DNA of 50,413 nt, taken from Hadarchaeum sp964343275 (GTDB taxonomy: Archaea; Hadarchaeota; Hadarchaeia; Hadarchaeales; Hadarchaeaceae). Below the pieces are notes generated by a model. That model was not told the DNA's origin, did not search any database, and worked only from the letters and a program-made list of their open reading frames with translations. The translations under genes and the position numbers were made by a program. Shown here piece by piece: positions 9,134 through 18,439 of this stretch (position 1 is the first letter of the stretch; the number at the start of each line of letters is the position of its first letter). The stretch spans positions 1-50,413 of the forward strand of contig CAYFIY010000006.1 of NCBI GenBank assembly GCA_964343275.1, given 5' to 3'.

Positions 9134-10342
9134 TTAGGTTAAGGCAGCCAGGTCTATGGCGTTGACCAGACATATCACTCGACACAAGCCGCAACCAATG
9201 CAAACATCTTTATTCACTACGGCAATTTTGTCCTCCATGGTGATGGCATTAGTCGCGCCGTCACTACACGCCGTAACGCAGAGACCACAACCAGTACATT
9301 TTTGCTCGTTGACAAAAGCTGAGACCTTCGTTTTTAAGTTCATCTTCAAATGATTCGTTATGATGTTGGGTAGCGAGATACCTCTGAAATCGTCCAGGCT
9401 TTTATAACCTTTTCGCTTCATGAATTCTGACAATCCTTTGGTTAGATCTCTCCCAATTTGATAACCGCGAAACATTACGGCAGTACATAGCTGAACTACA
9501 CTCGCTCCCACCATCATGTACTCAATCGCACTTTTGTAGTCGCTTATCCCACCAATGCCGAAGACGGGGATGTCGACCGCTTTAGCTATCTGGGAAACGC
9601 ACTGTAGACCAATCGGTTTAACTATAGGACCTGAAATACCGCTAATTATGCTTTTACCATATATGTCTGAACTTAAAGGAATGCCAGTTTCAATATCAAT
9701 ACCGGCCAAACCCAAAACAGTATTAATAGCAGATATCGCATCTGCACCTGCATTTTCGGCAGCCTTAGTTACGATGGGGAGATCTCCCTCCCTCAAATTT
9801 GGCGTAACTTTTGGAATTATTGGCGCACTACATTCTTTCTTGGCAGCTCGAACCACCTTATTGACAAGATCGGGACTATGACTAATTACGCCCGCAGATA
9901 TATCGCGCGCGTCGAGAATCACCGGACAGCCGATGCTAAGCTCGACGGCATCTGCCCCACATTCCTCCACTGACCTAGCGAGAACTGTCCATTCATCCAA
10001 AGTACGACCCATCACGCTGGCAATTATTATTAATCCCGCATCTTTCGCTGCCTTGACGTCCTCCCTTAGCACGGACTGAGAAAGTATTGGCTGACTAGGG
10101 CCTATGTTTTGCATATTAGAACGTCTTAGCCCACTTATGGGAAAGATGTGCGTTATTGGCAGGGTGGATAGAGGATGACCCTCTAGTACAAATGTCTTGG
10201 TGACCAGACCGGCCCAGCCTGCATTTGCGATTTCGCCGGCATTTTTCCTGATCAATCCCATACTAGTTGTATGTTGGCCGGAGGCGATCAAGAAAGGATT
10301 TTTGAATTTTAATCCAATACACTCCAAACTTAAGTCCGCCAT
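9134..10342 (-). CDS. PreA-like dihydropyrimidine/dihydroorotate dehydrogenase with two 4Fe-4S clusters
   Basis: FMN TIM-barrel dehydrogenase (residues about 1-310) with a C-terminal ferredoxin domain carrying CTGCGLCVTAC and CIGCGLCRVIC, the architecture of the NAD-dependent dihydropyrimidine dehydrogenase subunit PreA. The active-site loop after GCP does not carry the catalytic cysteine expected in dihydropyrimidine dehydrogenases (the region reads DISAGVISHSP), so the substrate may differ. The partner NAD/FAD subunit PreT is not present in the window. The ATG at 10342 has a GGAG-type site; an upstream GTG at 10351 is less likely. First gene of an operon with the SsnA-like amidohydrolase. 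Confidence 0.83.
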   Translation of the reverse strand: MADLSLECIGLKFKNPFLIASGQHTTSMGLIRKNAGEIANAGWAGLVTKTFVLEGHPLSTLPITHIFPISGLRRSNMQNIGPSQPILSQSVLREDVKAAKDAGLIIIASVMGRTLDEWTVLARSVEECGADAVELSIGCPVILDARDISAGVISHSPDLVNKVVRAAKKECSAPIIPKVTPNLREGDLPIVTKAAENAGADAISAINTVLGLAGIDIETGIPLSSDIYGKSIISGISGPIVKPIGLQCVSQIAKAVDIPVFGIGGISDYKSAIEYMMVGASVVQLCTAVMFRGYQIGRDLTKGLSEFMKRKGYKSLDDFRGISLPNIITNHLKMNLKTKVSAFVNEQKCTGCGLCVTACSDGATNAITMEDKIAVVNKDVCIGCGLCRVICLVNAIDLAALT

Positions 10343-10510
10343 GTATACCACTCCAGTTAAAATTTCCAGGGCATAAATAAATTTTGGTATTGGAAATAGT
10401 TACATGGTATTTAAACAATTGTCGCGAGTTCGTCGACAAAAGATTTGGATCGACTGGTGCTTTAACAAGATATTTAAATTTGTTAGAAAGAGTGGTGATG
10501 GAGTGGATGC

Positions 10511-11590
10511 GTGGACTATAGAGTAGTCGAGTTGGCGGAGGTGGCCAAAGGTATTATAGACCACTTTGATTTTGAAGGCAACAACTACGAAAAATTTTTA
10601 ATATTCAGTGAGAACACCAGGGATCCGATAATTCTCCAAACCCTAGCCTCAATCGCCCGGGAAAGAGGTGTGGATGTAACGACCATGTGGATAAAGGAAG
10701 TTGGGGTGGGCGCTACCGAAGAACCATCACCGATGCTTGCTGGTGCGATGCAAAAATCAGATGCTACCCTGGGCGTTGTTCTTTATCCTTTGTTGTACAC
10801 CAAAACTGTAGTTAAATCGATGTTGGACTATGGAGTCAAATACCTAGAATGCAATGCAATGGGTTCTACTGTTGAGTGCTTGCTGAGCCCAACCTCTCGC
10901 TACCCCCTTGATGTCTTGTATGTGATTGAAGAGAAATTGAATAAAATATTACACGAGGGCACCACCTTCACAATGAAAGATCAAAAAGGAACGGATTTCA
11001 CTTGTGAAATTCCAGATGGGAATTTTATATCACCACCCATACCCCCAGCCAACATGAGGGGAGCTTTCGACATGTTTCCATTTGGCGAAAGATGTTTCTG
11101 GTCTTATTTAACAGCGAACGGTGTTATATACTTCGATGGATTTTACAAAATCGGTCATGTGAAATCGGGCAAACCGATTAAATGCACCATAGAGGACGGA
11201 TGGTGCACAAAGATTGATGGAGGGCCAGAAGCAGATATGTTAAAATCAATGCTGGAAGGTTACGAGAATTCATTTCATTGCGCTGAAATAGCAATAGGTT
11301 GTAACCCTCATGCCCGATTGAACTTGAGCGGGGACCCAACCTTAATAGAAGCACAAAGGAACATAGGCGTTGGTCACGTAGCTTTGGGGGACACAGGGGT
11401 ATTTGGCGGGGATATCATCCCCGGGATTCATCTCGACGGGACTATACTGGAGCCCACAATCTGGATAGACAATAAGAAAATCATTGACAAAGGTTGGTCA
11501 ACCATTTTAGACGACATTGAAGTTATCAAGGCAGCCAAGCGGCATAAGAGACCTGAACATATTTTGACACAAACAAGGGAGATTTTCTAG
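10511..11590 (+). CDS. M29/NicX-like metalloenzyme (aminopeptidase T or dihydroxypyridine dioxygenase-like)
   Basis: 359-aa protein resembling the M29 aminopeptidase fold, the superfamily that also contains 2,5-dihydroxypyridine 5,6-dioxygenase. Supporting features are the C-terminal blocks with GCNPHARL, GVGHVALGD and GIHLDG, where the metal-ligand His, Glu and Asp residues of this fold cluster. Its position in an N-heterocycle block makes a ring-processing hydrolase or oxygenase-like role possible, though an anaerobe would not use oxygen. It begins with GTG after GGAG, and ends in TAG. Nine nucleotides later, in the same frame, begins the SCP2-like ORF, so amber readthrough would fuse them. 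Confidence 0.68.
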   Translation: MDYRVVELAEVAKGIIDHFDFEGNNYEKFLIFSENTRDPIILQTLASIARERGVDVTTMWIKEVGVGATEEPSPMLAGAMQKSDATLGVVLYPLLYTKTVVKSMLDYGVKYLECNAMGSTVECLLSPTSRYPLDVLYVIEEKLNKILHEGTTFTMKDQKGTDFTCEIPDGNFISPPIPPANMRGAFDMFPFGERCFWSYLTANGVIYFDGFYKIGHVKSGKPIKCTIEDGWCTKIDGGPEADMLKSMLEGYENSFHCAEIAIGCNPHARLNLSGDPTLIEAQRNIGVGHVALGDTGVFGGDIIPGIHLDGTILEPTIWIDNKKIIDKGWSTILDDIEVIKAAKRHKRPEHILTQTREIF

Positions 11591-11599
11591 GTAATAAAC

Positions 11600-12046
11600 A
11601 TGGCATCGATCGATAAAGTAAAAAAAGTATTCGTTGGGTTGACCAAGAATCCCAGTGGTAAGAAAATATTAGAAGAACGTAATCAAAACATCCAGTTTGA
11701 AGTCGGAAAAGACATCGGAAAAAGCTTGAGTCTAACAAAAAAGAAAGGAGACGAATTTTTCGTTGTAAAAATAAAGAAAGGTAAAATTGTGGTCACACGG
11801 GGAAAGATACCTTGGCCTCCCCCAAAGAAACCCTACCCAACAAGGGAATTTTTAGAAAACACGTGGATAAAAGTAAATAGGGATATTTTTGACAGGCTTC
11901 TGGGCTACGAAGAGAATATGAGCCCAATCGATGCTTATTATCAACAAACTTATTACGTCTCCGGGATGAACACAAGACCCGACGTCGTAAGTTGGATTCA
12001 CAGAATGTTCCGTAAAATCCAAGAACTTAAATTAGCATTGAAGTAA
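11600..12046 (+). CDS. SCP2-like (sterol carrier protein 2 fold) small protein
   Basis: 148 aa. The pattern of an early beta sheet (FEVGKDIGKSLSL, FFVVKIKKGKIVV) followed by DIFDRLLGYE and a segment ending in YYVSGM resembles the SCP2 lipid-binding fold, where a similar helix plus DPxxAxxxGxxxxxG segment occurs. The function in this cluster is unknown; such domains can bind hydrophobic ligands. The ATG lies 9 nt after the amber stop of the M29/NicX-like gene in the same frame, with only a weak ribosome-binding site, so it is either translationally coupled or made partly by readthrough. The fold assignment is by eye. Confidence 0.55.
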   Translation: MASIDKVKKVFVGLTKNPSGKKILEERNQNIQFEVGKDIGKSLSLTKKKGDEFFVVKIKKGKIVVTRGKIPWPPPKKPYPTREFLENTWIKVNRDIFDRLLGYEENMSPIDAYYQQTYYVSGMNTRPDVVSWIHRMFRKIQELKLALK

Positions 12047-12138
12047 GTTTGTGTGTAATCGCCATATGATTTAGCAGTTGGTTTATTGAAAAAATTTCCC
12101 TACCTAATTTTTCCATCACTAACAATTACCAACATAAG

Positions 12139-13581
12139 TTATTTTCCCAAACCAGACCCTTTAAGTGACATCTCCACTGCTTTCAAAGTTTTATTCACAT
12201 CCTCATTATCGTGAACAATTGATAGGTCCCACACCGGATAATAAATGAACATCCCGTTTTTGAACAGCTCTAATCTATATTTTTCAGCTTTATCAGAAGC
12301 AGCTACTTTATTGTAGATCCTGTAAAAAGCCCAATAATCTCTAGTTTGTTCTGCAGATAGTTCCGTGAGCCCTGTAATAAATTGGGGGGGTAATCCCATC
12401 GCTTTTGTGTAAGTCCTGTAATCTGTGATTTCTTCTGCAGATAGTTCCGTGAGCCCTGTAATAAATTGAGGGGGTAATCCCATCACTACCCCTTTTACTC
12501 CTAAATTTTCGAATATGTCCCTAATTCCATCCATGAGTTTTTTTCCTATCTTATACATATTGTCATATGCTTTCCCATCACCTTTTTCGAGCTCCTTCAA
12601 ATTTGCTAACGCACCGCCGAGCGAAATAGAATTAGCATTGTAAGTGCCCTTAACTGGCACTTTACCTTGAGAGACAAGTTCCATTACTTCTTTCTTTCCG
12701 CCAAATGCGCTGATGGGGAGGCCCCCACCCATAGATTTTGAGCATGTAAATAAATCTGGTTCTACGCCTAAGTACTCCTGAGCTCCCCCCAACCCTAATC
12801 GAAACATTGTTTTAACCTCATCGAAGATTAAGAGAACCCCGTATTTCTCTGTCATCTCCCTCACTGTTTCTAAATATCCTTCTTTGGGCATTATACCGTG
12901 TGCAAGCTCTATGGGTTCCATTATGACACAGGCTAATTCATCAATATGCTCCTTGATTGTGTTCTCCAATATTTCCGGGTTATTCCAAGGCAGAATTATG
13001 ATATCCTGCAAGACGCTTTTAGGTTGACCAGCCGGAGAGCCAAATACAGGCTCGGGACGTTCATTCGAGCCTCTTGGTGGGGAGAACGCGGAGATGTCCA
13101 CGGAATCATGCCACCCATGATAGTGTCCCTCAAATTTTATGATCTTGTCTTTACCCGTGTAAGCTCTCGCTAACCTAAGAGCTGAATGTACGGCTTCCGA
13201 ACCAGAATTATGGAAATTGACAAGTTCAGCGCAAGGGATATGCTTTATTAGTTTTTCAGATAATTTAATTTCAAGTTCATTGCCTAGCCCATACATAGTT
13301 CCTTTCTCGATCTGTTCCTGGATAGCGCTGTTTATGCTAGAGTTGGCATGCCCGTTTATCAGAGCTCCAAAGTTCAAGAAGTAATCTATCAACTCGTTCC
13401 CATCTACATCGATTATTTTTGAACCTTTCCCACGTTCCATGTAGATTTGTACTCCGTTTATGGTTGTCCTCATCCTACCAGTACTACCCATCCAACCAGC
13501 TTGGACTTTTTTTGCCCGCTCAAATAATTCGCGTGACTTTTCGATTTTTATTTCACCCATATATATCAAAACAACTGACAT
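12139..13581 (-). CDS. Class III aminotransferase (glutamate-1-semialdehyde aminomutase-like) with internal duplication
   Basis: PLP-dependent fold-type I enzyme, 480 aa, longer than the usual 430-450 aa. Visible motifs are HNSGSEAVHSALRLAR near residue 124, the GHYHGWHD active-site segment, DEVKT near residue 254, and the PLP lysine in TCSKSMGGG (K282). Residues 367-394 and 395-420 are near-copies (both begin MGLPPQFITGLTELSAE), caused by an 84-bp in-frame duplication. It may transaminate an amino or ureido acid from the upstream catabolic steps (inference). The ATG at 13581 is taken; ATG at 13560 is an alternative. Monocistronic, and divergent from the M28 peptidase. Confidence 0.8.
   Translation of the reverse strand: MSVVLIYMGEIKIEKSRELFERAKKVQAGWMGSTGRMRTTINGVQIYMERGKGSKIIDVDGNELIDYFLNFGALINGHANSSINSAIQEQIEKGTMYGLGNELEIKLSEKLIKHIPCAELVNFHNSGSEAVHSALRLARAYTGKDKIIKFEGHYHGWHDSVDISAFSPPRGSNERPEPVFGSPAGQPKSVLQDIIILPWNNPEILENTIKEHIDELACVIMEPIELAHGIMPKEGYLETVREMTEKYGVLLIFDEVKTMFRLGLGGAQEYLGVEPDLFTCSKSMGGGLPISAFGGKKEVMELVSQGKVPVKGTYNANSISLGGALANLKELEKGDGKAYDNMYKIGKKLMDGIRDIFENLGVKGVVMGLPPQFITGLTELSAEEITDYRTYTKAMGLPPQFITGLTELSAEQTRDYWAFYRIYNKVAASDKAEKYRLELFKNGMFIYYPVWDLSIVHDNEDVNKTLKAVEMSLKGSGLGK
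12351..12484. repeat. 84-bp-period in-frame tandem duplication inside aminotransferase
   Basis: Copies 12351-12400 and 12435-12484 match over 50 bp with a single mismatch (position 12385 versus 12469), and weaker similarity continues into the preceding about 20 bp. The period of 84 bp is exactly 28 codons, so the reading frame is kept. Confidence 0.93.
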
Positions 13582-13657
13582 TTCGATTAATTTAAAGCCA
13601 TTGGATTTACTTATTTATATTAGACGTTTTAATATTACAAAATGATGTGATGCTAAT

Positions 13658-14926
13658 ATGGTAAAAGAAATTTTACCCAAATTGTCCAGTTCTCGAATCC
13701 AACGACACCTGTTGAAACTGCAGCAATTTGGGAATAAATGGCCTGGTACAGATGGTGAGGTGCAGACAAAAGAGTATATCCATAAACAAATGAAGAAATA
13801 TGGGATAGAAACTAGGTTAGAAGAGTTCGAGTATCCAAAGTGGCACCCGATATCTTACAGTGCAAAAATAAAATCTCCAGAAGAACAGGAAATAAAATGT
13901 GCACCTGTAGCATACTATGCGAATAAGGAGGCCGAAGGAGAACTTGTGTATGTTGGTTCAGGTTCCAAACCAGAGTTTGAGACTTTGAAAAACGCGGGGA
14001 TCGATTTTAATGAAAAAATCGTGATGGCGACATCCGATTACCCTTTCGCAATTACATCCCTTGTTGAAGAATGTGGCGCAGTAGGTCTTATAACAGTATC
14101 AACTGCTATCGAAGACTTAATCAGATGGTGTGTAGGGGCATTTTATTCCACTACAGCTACACCCACATTATACGAAAACCCGATGGATTTTCCCGCCAAA
14201 ATTACTGGCGCCATGATACCCATGTCCGAAGGGCGCCGTCTCCTAAGCTTGATGAGCGTGGGGAAAGTTAGAGTTCATGTGGCCTCTAACGCTGAATATT
14301 CTTTGGGAAAATCGTGTAATATCATAAGTGAAGTCAAGGGAACTGAACGGCCAGAAGAGAAAGTGATTATTGGTGCCCATTATGATACGCAATTTACCAC
14401 ACCGGGAATCTGTGACAATGGTTCAGGAACTGCTGGTCTACTTGAGATAGCTAGAGCTGTCAAGAAATCGAATATCTGTCCGAAGAGAACAATGGTATTC
14501 GTATGGTTCGGCTGTGAAGAAATCGGTTGTTGGGGATCTGTAGATTATACTAAAAAACACGAAAAAAACTTACGTAAGAGTTGCGTGGGTTATATTAATA
14601 TTGACGGGCCCTGCAATCAACCAGCCATGAAGCATACTCTCTGGGTTTCCGATTCAATGAGAAGCTTTGCTGCCGAAACGGCTAAAATAATTGGATGGAA
14701 ACTTCACTCGATAGAAGGAGCAAGTGAAACCATCGGAGATTATGGGCCCTTTAGGGATATAGGGATACCTACGGCGATGTTTGTTGAGTATCCACCACCG
14801 CATCCATACTACCATACTGAGAAAGACTCAATAGAATTTGCGCCACACCCGAAGGACCTTGCACGGACGCTTGAAGTAAGTGCCCTGTGCGCCATTAGAC
14901 TAGCTTCAACAGATAAGAGATTCTAA
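13658..14926 (+). CDS. M28-family zinc peptidase/amidohydrolase
   Basis: 422-aa co-catalytic zinc hydrolase of the M28 family. A likely inserted PA-type domain spans about residues 85-210. The metal ligands appear in order as GAHYDT (His), CDNGSG (Asp), GCEEIG (catalytic Glu pair), NIDGP (Asp) and YYHTEKD (His), so the enzyme looks intact. In anaerobic purine clusters an M20 or M28-type hydrolase (YgeY in E. coli) accompanies carbamoyltransferases; a comparable role in cleaving an amide or carbamoyl amino acid is an inference. No signal peptide is seen, so it should be cytoplasmic. ATG start with GTGAT upstream; it ends in TAA. Confidence 0.85.
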   Translation: MVKEILPKLSSSRIQRHLLKLQQFGNKWPGTDGEVQTKEYIHKQMKKYGIETRLEEFEYPKWHPISYSAKIKSPEEQEIKCAPVAYYANKEAEGELVYVGSGSKPEFETLKNAGIDFNEKIVMATSDYPFAITSLVEECGAVGLITVSTAIEDLIRWCVGAFYSTTATPTLYENPMDFPAKITGAMIPMSEGRRLLSLMSVGKVRVHVASNAEYSLGKSCNIISEVKGTERPEEKVIIGAHYDTQFTTPGICDNGSGTAGLLEIARAVKKSNICPKRTMVFVWFGCEEIGCWGSVDYTKKHEKNLRKSCVGYINIDGPCNQPAMKHTLWVSDSMRSFAAETAKIIGWKLHSIEGASETIGDYGPFRDIGIPTAMFVEYPPPHPYYHTEKDSIEFAPHPKDLARTLEVSALCAIRLASTDKRF

Positions 14927-15129
14927 ATCAGTTGCCCCTAGAGCGCGAAGACACATAAAAAAATGGGATTATTTGATATGACTCTTAATTTATATGAGGC
15001 TAAATTCAGAATGAATTCCCGACCAATAAAGAGAAGTCTGTAATTTCCCAATTTTTTGCCCTATAATCGCTTTACAAAAAAGACCATAAAGTTTTTATAG
15101 TTCGGAAAAATACGTAAACCAGTGATACA

Positions 15130-16257
15130 TTGGTAAAGACTGGAGTTATAGGAGCAGTTGTGGTAATAATAGTCGTAATCGTTGCCGCAGCTGCTTACAT
15201 AGGAACCCAACCTGCAGCACCATCCACCACAACACCTACAACAACCACACCAAAGACAACAACAACCACTACAACTACTACGGCAGAAGAACCATTGAAG
15301 GTGGCAGTTATTTACATCTCACCACTTGAGGGCGAGTATTGGAACTTACAGTTGCATGAGCCATTGCTAGATGCCGTAGACACATACGGTATCGAATACA
15401 ACTATACCGAAAGCGTTGCACCTCCAGATGCAGATCGGATAGCAAGAACTTACATTGATCAGGGGTACGAATTGTTGTTCTTCCACAGCTGGTTCCCCGA
15501 CGCCATTAAAATGGTAGGGACAGAATTTCCGAACGTCGTCGCGCTTGGCGCTGGTGGCGGGACAGAACTCGTTGTCCTTTATCCACCCCCTGTAGAAGTA
15601 CCGTCAAACGTTGGACACTACGACACGTATATGCACGAGAGCGGATATCTGAACGGAGTCCTCGCTGGAAGTATGACAAAGACTAACAAAATTGGCATTG
15701 TAACAGGTTTTCCAGTAGCGAACGTCAACAGATACCACAACGGATTCATACAGGGAGCACGTGAGGTCAATCCAGAAGTGGAAATAAAAATGACTTACAT
15801 ATATTCGTGGTCAGATCCACCTCTAGGTAAAGAATCTGCATTAGCCTTTATAGAATGGGGAGCCGATTTTATCTACAGTGATATGCTTCCTGGCGCAGAA
15901 GCTGGGGTAGAAGAAGCATGGACAAAACAAATAGCTACGGAAGAAAATCCGATTTACGTCATCTCGATTTTCAAGGCCATGCCAGAATTGGCTCCAAATT
16001 CAATGATATCGTCCAATGTGTGGGATCTAAGGTCAACTGTAGACAAAGTTGTAAGTGACACGATAGACGGTAACTTCGAGGCCAGAGAATATTTATATGG
16101 GATCGAAGAACACGGCGCTGAATTAGTTGTAAATATGCCAGAAAAAGTACCCGATGACATCTTAGATTTACTCGAGTTTCTGGAGCAATCGATAAATGAT
16201 GGCCAACTAGTAATTTTACCAAATATAAACGACCCCGAGCAGGTTTGGGGACTTTAA
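15130..16257 (+). CDS. BMP/PnrA-family ABC transporter substrate-binding protein (1)
   Basis: 375-aa membrane-anchored solute receptor of the BMP family, whose known members bind purine nucleosides. Residues 5-24 form an uninterrupted hydrophobic anchor without a lipobox Cys, followed by a Thr/Pro-rich linker (residues about 30-55), a typical archaeal surface layout. The periplasmic-binding fold runs from KVAVIY to the end. The TTG start has GTGAT just upstream, and a T-rich TATA-like element is at about 15090-15100. Two permease genes follow. The region upstream (14927-15129) has no gene. A T-rich tract after the stop (16264-16280) may give partial termination, raising receptor over permease levels. 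Confidence 0.85.
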   Translation: MVKTGVIGAVVVIIVVIVAAAAYIGTQPAAPSTTTPTTTTPKTTTTTTTTTAEEPLKVAVIYISPLEGEYWNLQLHEPLLDAVDTYGIEYNYTESVAPPDADRIARTYIDQGYELLFFHSWFPDAIKMVGTEFPNVVALGAGGGTELVVLYPPPVEVPSNVGHYDTYMHESGYLNGVLAGSMTKTNKIGIVTGFPVANVNRYHNGFIQGAREVNPEVEIKMTYIYSWSDPPLGKESALAFIEWGADFIYSDMLPGAEAGVEEAWTKQIATEENPIYVISIFKAMPELAPNSMISSNVWDLRSTVDKVVSDTIDGNFEAREYLYGIEEHGAELVVNMPEKVPDDILDLLEFLEQSINDGQLVILPNINDPEQVWGL

Positions 16258-16362
16258 ACCATACTTTTTTTATTTTTTTTATAGTTTAGTAGTCATAACT
16301 GAGAATCCATATTCTACCAATAATCTTTAAAACTCTTTTGGCCCCTATTTTTCAGGGATCAG

Positions 16363-17436
16363 ATGAGGATTCAAGTAGTCGAAAGAGAGCTAGGAGCAAG
16401 CTTTCTTTACAAATTATTAATCGCATTGTTGGGAATTGTGGTATCTTTCATTGCAGGTGGATTTTTAATGACCGCAGGCGGGGCAGATTTATTTGAGGGA
16501 TACAGCGCCTTAGTGATCGGAGCCTTTGGAAGCGTAAACGCCTTAGCGGAGACTCTTGTTAGAACCATACCACTCTTGATTTTGGGCTTGGGCCTGATGC
16601 TGGCTTTTCAAACTGGCATATGGAACATAGGGGGGGAAGGACAGCTCATGGGAGGAGCGCTGGGCGCAACCTTAGTAGGACTTTACATCCAAGCACCCTT
16701 TCCAATTCCCCTCATCCTGATGTTATTAGCAGGATTATTATTTGGTGGTATGTGGGGAATTATCCCTGGAGTTCTCAAAGCAAGATTTGGCATGAATGAA
16801 ATCCTCACGACTTTGATGTTAAATTTTATCATGGCACTTTCCGTATCTTACCTCTTATACAATCCATTGATGGATCCTGCATCTGTTGTGCCTCAGACAG
16901 CATATATTACCGAAGCTGCATGGATGCCTCGAATGATTGATGGTACCCGTATTCACTTGGGAATTTTAATAGCAGGCGTTTTAGCGGTTCTTTCATTCAT
17001 GCTGGTTAAAAAGACTGTGCTTGGATTCGAGATGAAAACATCAAGGTTGGTAAAGGCTGCTAGGTATTCCGGCATTAACGTGTCAAAATATATCATAGTT
17101 GCCATGTTGTTAAGCGGTGCGTTTGCTGGTTTTGCCGGAGCTATAGAAATTAGTGGTATTCACCACCGTTTGAGAGGTGATTTTTCTCCAGGATTTGGAT
17201 TTATTGGAATTTTGATAGCGGTGTTGGGTAACTTAAATCCAGTTTGGATATCACTTGTCGCTTTTATTTATTCAGCTTTAATGGTAGGAAGCAGCGCTAT
17301 GCAGATCACAACTGGAATACATACATCGATTTCACTCATCTTCCAGGGAGTAATTCCAATAATATTTCTTATTGTTAGGTATTTAGGGAGTTATAAAATT
17401 AAATTAATACGTGGAAAAAATAAAATGGTGACTTAA
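16363..17436 (+). CDS. ABC transporter permease, BMP-associated (YufP-like) (1)
   Basis: Inner-membrane permease of the branched-chain amino acid/nucleoside type, 357 aa with about 8-10 predicted membrane segments. The segment GIWNIGGEGQ is the conserved signature of this permease family. It forms the channel with the adjacent second permease. AGGGATC lies just upstream of the ATG. It ends one base before the ATG of the next permease, showing a tight operon. No ATP-binding gene lies between receptor and permeases, where it is usually found. Confidence 0.87.
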   Translation: MRIQVVERELGASFLYKLLIALLGIVVSFIAGGFLMTAGGADLFEGYSALVIGAFGSVNALAETLVRTIPLLILGLGLMLAFQTGIWNIGGEGQLMGGALGATLVGLYIQAPFPIPLILMLLAGLLFGGMWGIIPGVLKARFGMNEILTTLMLNFIMALSVSYLLYNPLMDPASVVPQTAYITEAAWMPRMIDGTRIHLGILIAGVLAVLSFMLVKKTVLGFEMKTSRLVKAARYSGINVSKYIIVAMLLSGAFAGFAGAIEISGIHHRLRGDFSPGFGFIGILIAVLGNLNPVWISLVAFIYSALMVGSSAMQITTGIHTSISLIFQGVIPIIFLIVRYLGSYKIKLIRGKNKMVT

Positions 17437-18375
17437 ATGGTTGACGATTTAATTTTTTTTGAGGGTCTTTTGGCGGCCTCGATACGAATGGCCACCCCCA
17501 TACTGATTGCCGCAATCGGGGAAAACATAAGTGAATCTTCTGGAGTCTTGAACCTTGGGGTGGAAGGAACTATGCTCGTCGGAGCGAGTGTCGGTTTTAT
17601 CGTCGCGTTTGATTCTGGAAATCCGTGGCTAGGAGTCCTGGCAGGTATAGTAATGGGTGGAATAATAGGGCTTCTGATGGCGTTTCTTAGTGTCACAGCT
17701 AAAATAAATCAGATAGTAAGCGGGATGGCTATAACTATATTTGGAGGCGCCTTGGCAACGTTCACGTTCTACTCGGTATTCAAAGAATCAGTTGGCACAG
17801 TTCCTATTGTGGAGGGATTAAGACCGTTTAGTTTGCCAGTTTTAGGTGATATACCATTCATAGGTCCCGTACTATTTCAACACCCGCTGTTAGTGTACAT
17901 AGGCATGATATTAACAGCCATTGCGGCGATTATTCTCTTCAAGACAACCTTGGGGCTTAAAATCAGAGCGGTAGGCGAAAATCCAAGGGCTGCCGATACA
18001 CTGGGAGTAAACATTTTTCGTATCCGATACCTTTGCGTTATTATAGGTGGCATGGCAGCTGGGCTAGCTGGAACTTTTCTTTCATTGGCCTATTATCAAT
18101 CATTTATCCCGGAGATGACCGCAGGACGAGGGTGGATGGCCATCGCCATAGTAATACTGGGCGGGTGGAACCCTTGGAGGATTTTTGTCGGAGGACTAAT
18201 CTTTGGTGGCGCAGATGCACTTCGGTTACGCCTAAAACCAATTGGCCTAGCGGTGCCTGACCAATTTCTAATGATGATTCCATATTTGTTAGTCGTTATT
18301 TCACTATTTTTGATTGCACGGAAAAAACGAGCGCCTGCCGCCCTTGCAATCCCATACGCCAGAAGCGTGAAATGA
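17437..18375 (+). CDS. ABC transporter permease, BMP-associated (YufQ-like) (1)
   Basis: Second channel subunit, 312 aa, strongly hydrophobic, with the family motif SGVLNLGVEGTMLVGA near residue 35 and a cytoplasmic loop AVGENPRAADTLGVN (EAA-like loop that contacts the ATPase). Pairs with the preceding permease to import a nucleoside or nucleobase-like solute. The start abuts the previous stop codon. The preserved ATPase-contact loop implies that an ATPase from elsewhere in the genome must serve it. Ends in TGA, 64 nt before the DUF3795-like gene. Confidence 0.87.
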   Translation: MVDDLIFFEGLLAASIRMATPILIAAIGENISESSGVLNLGVEGTMLVGASVGFIVAFDSGNPWLGVLAGIVMGGIIGLLMAFLSVTAKINQIVSGMAITIFGGALATFTFYSVFKESVGTVPIVEGLRPFSLPVLGDIPFIGPVLFQHPLLVYIGMILTAIAAIILFKTTLGLKIRAVGENPRAADTLGVNIFRIRYLCVIIGGMAAGLAGTFLSLAYYQSFIPEMTAGRGWMAIAIVILGGWNPWRIFVGGLIFGGADALRLRLKPIGLAVPDQFLMMIPYLLVVISLFLIARKKRAPAALAIPYARSVK

Positions 18376-18439
18376 TATGTATCCAGTTTCTAAATTATTA
18401 TGGCGCTCAGAATGGGTCTTAAAGGAGAAAATAGGTTAA

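Noticed and set aside
8494..9165. Several plus-strand open frames opposite the SsnA-like gene
   Set aside because: Overlapping shadow frames in three registers; none shows family motifs, while the minus-strand gene has all amidohydrolase metal motifs.
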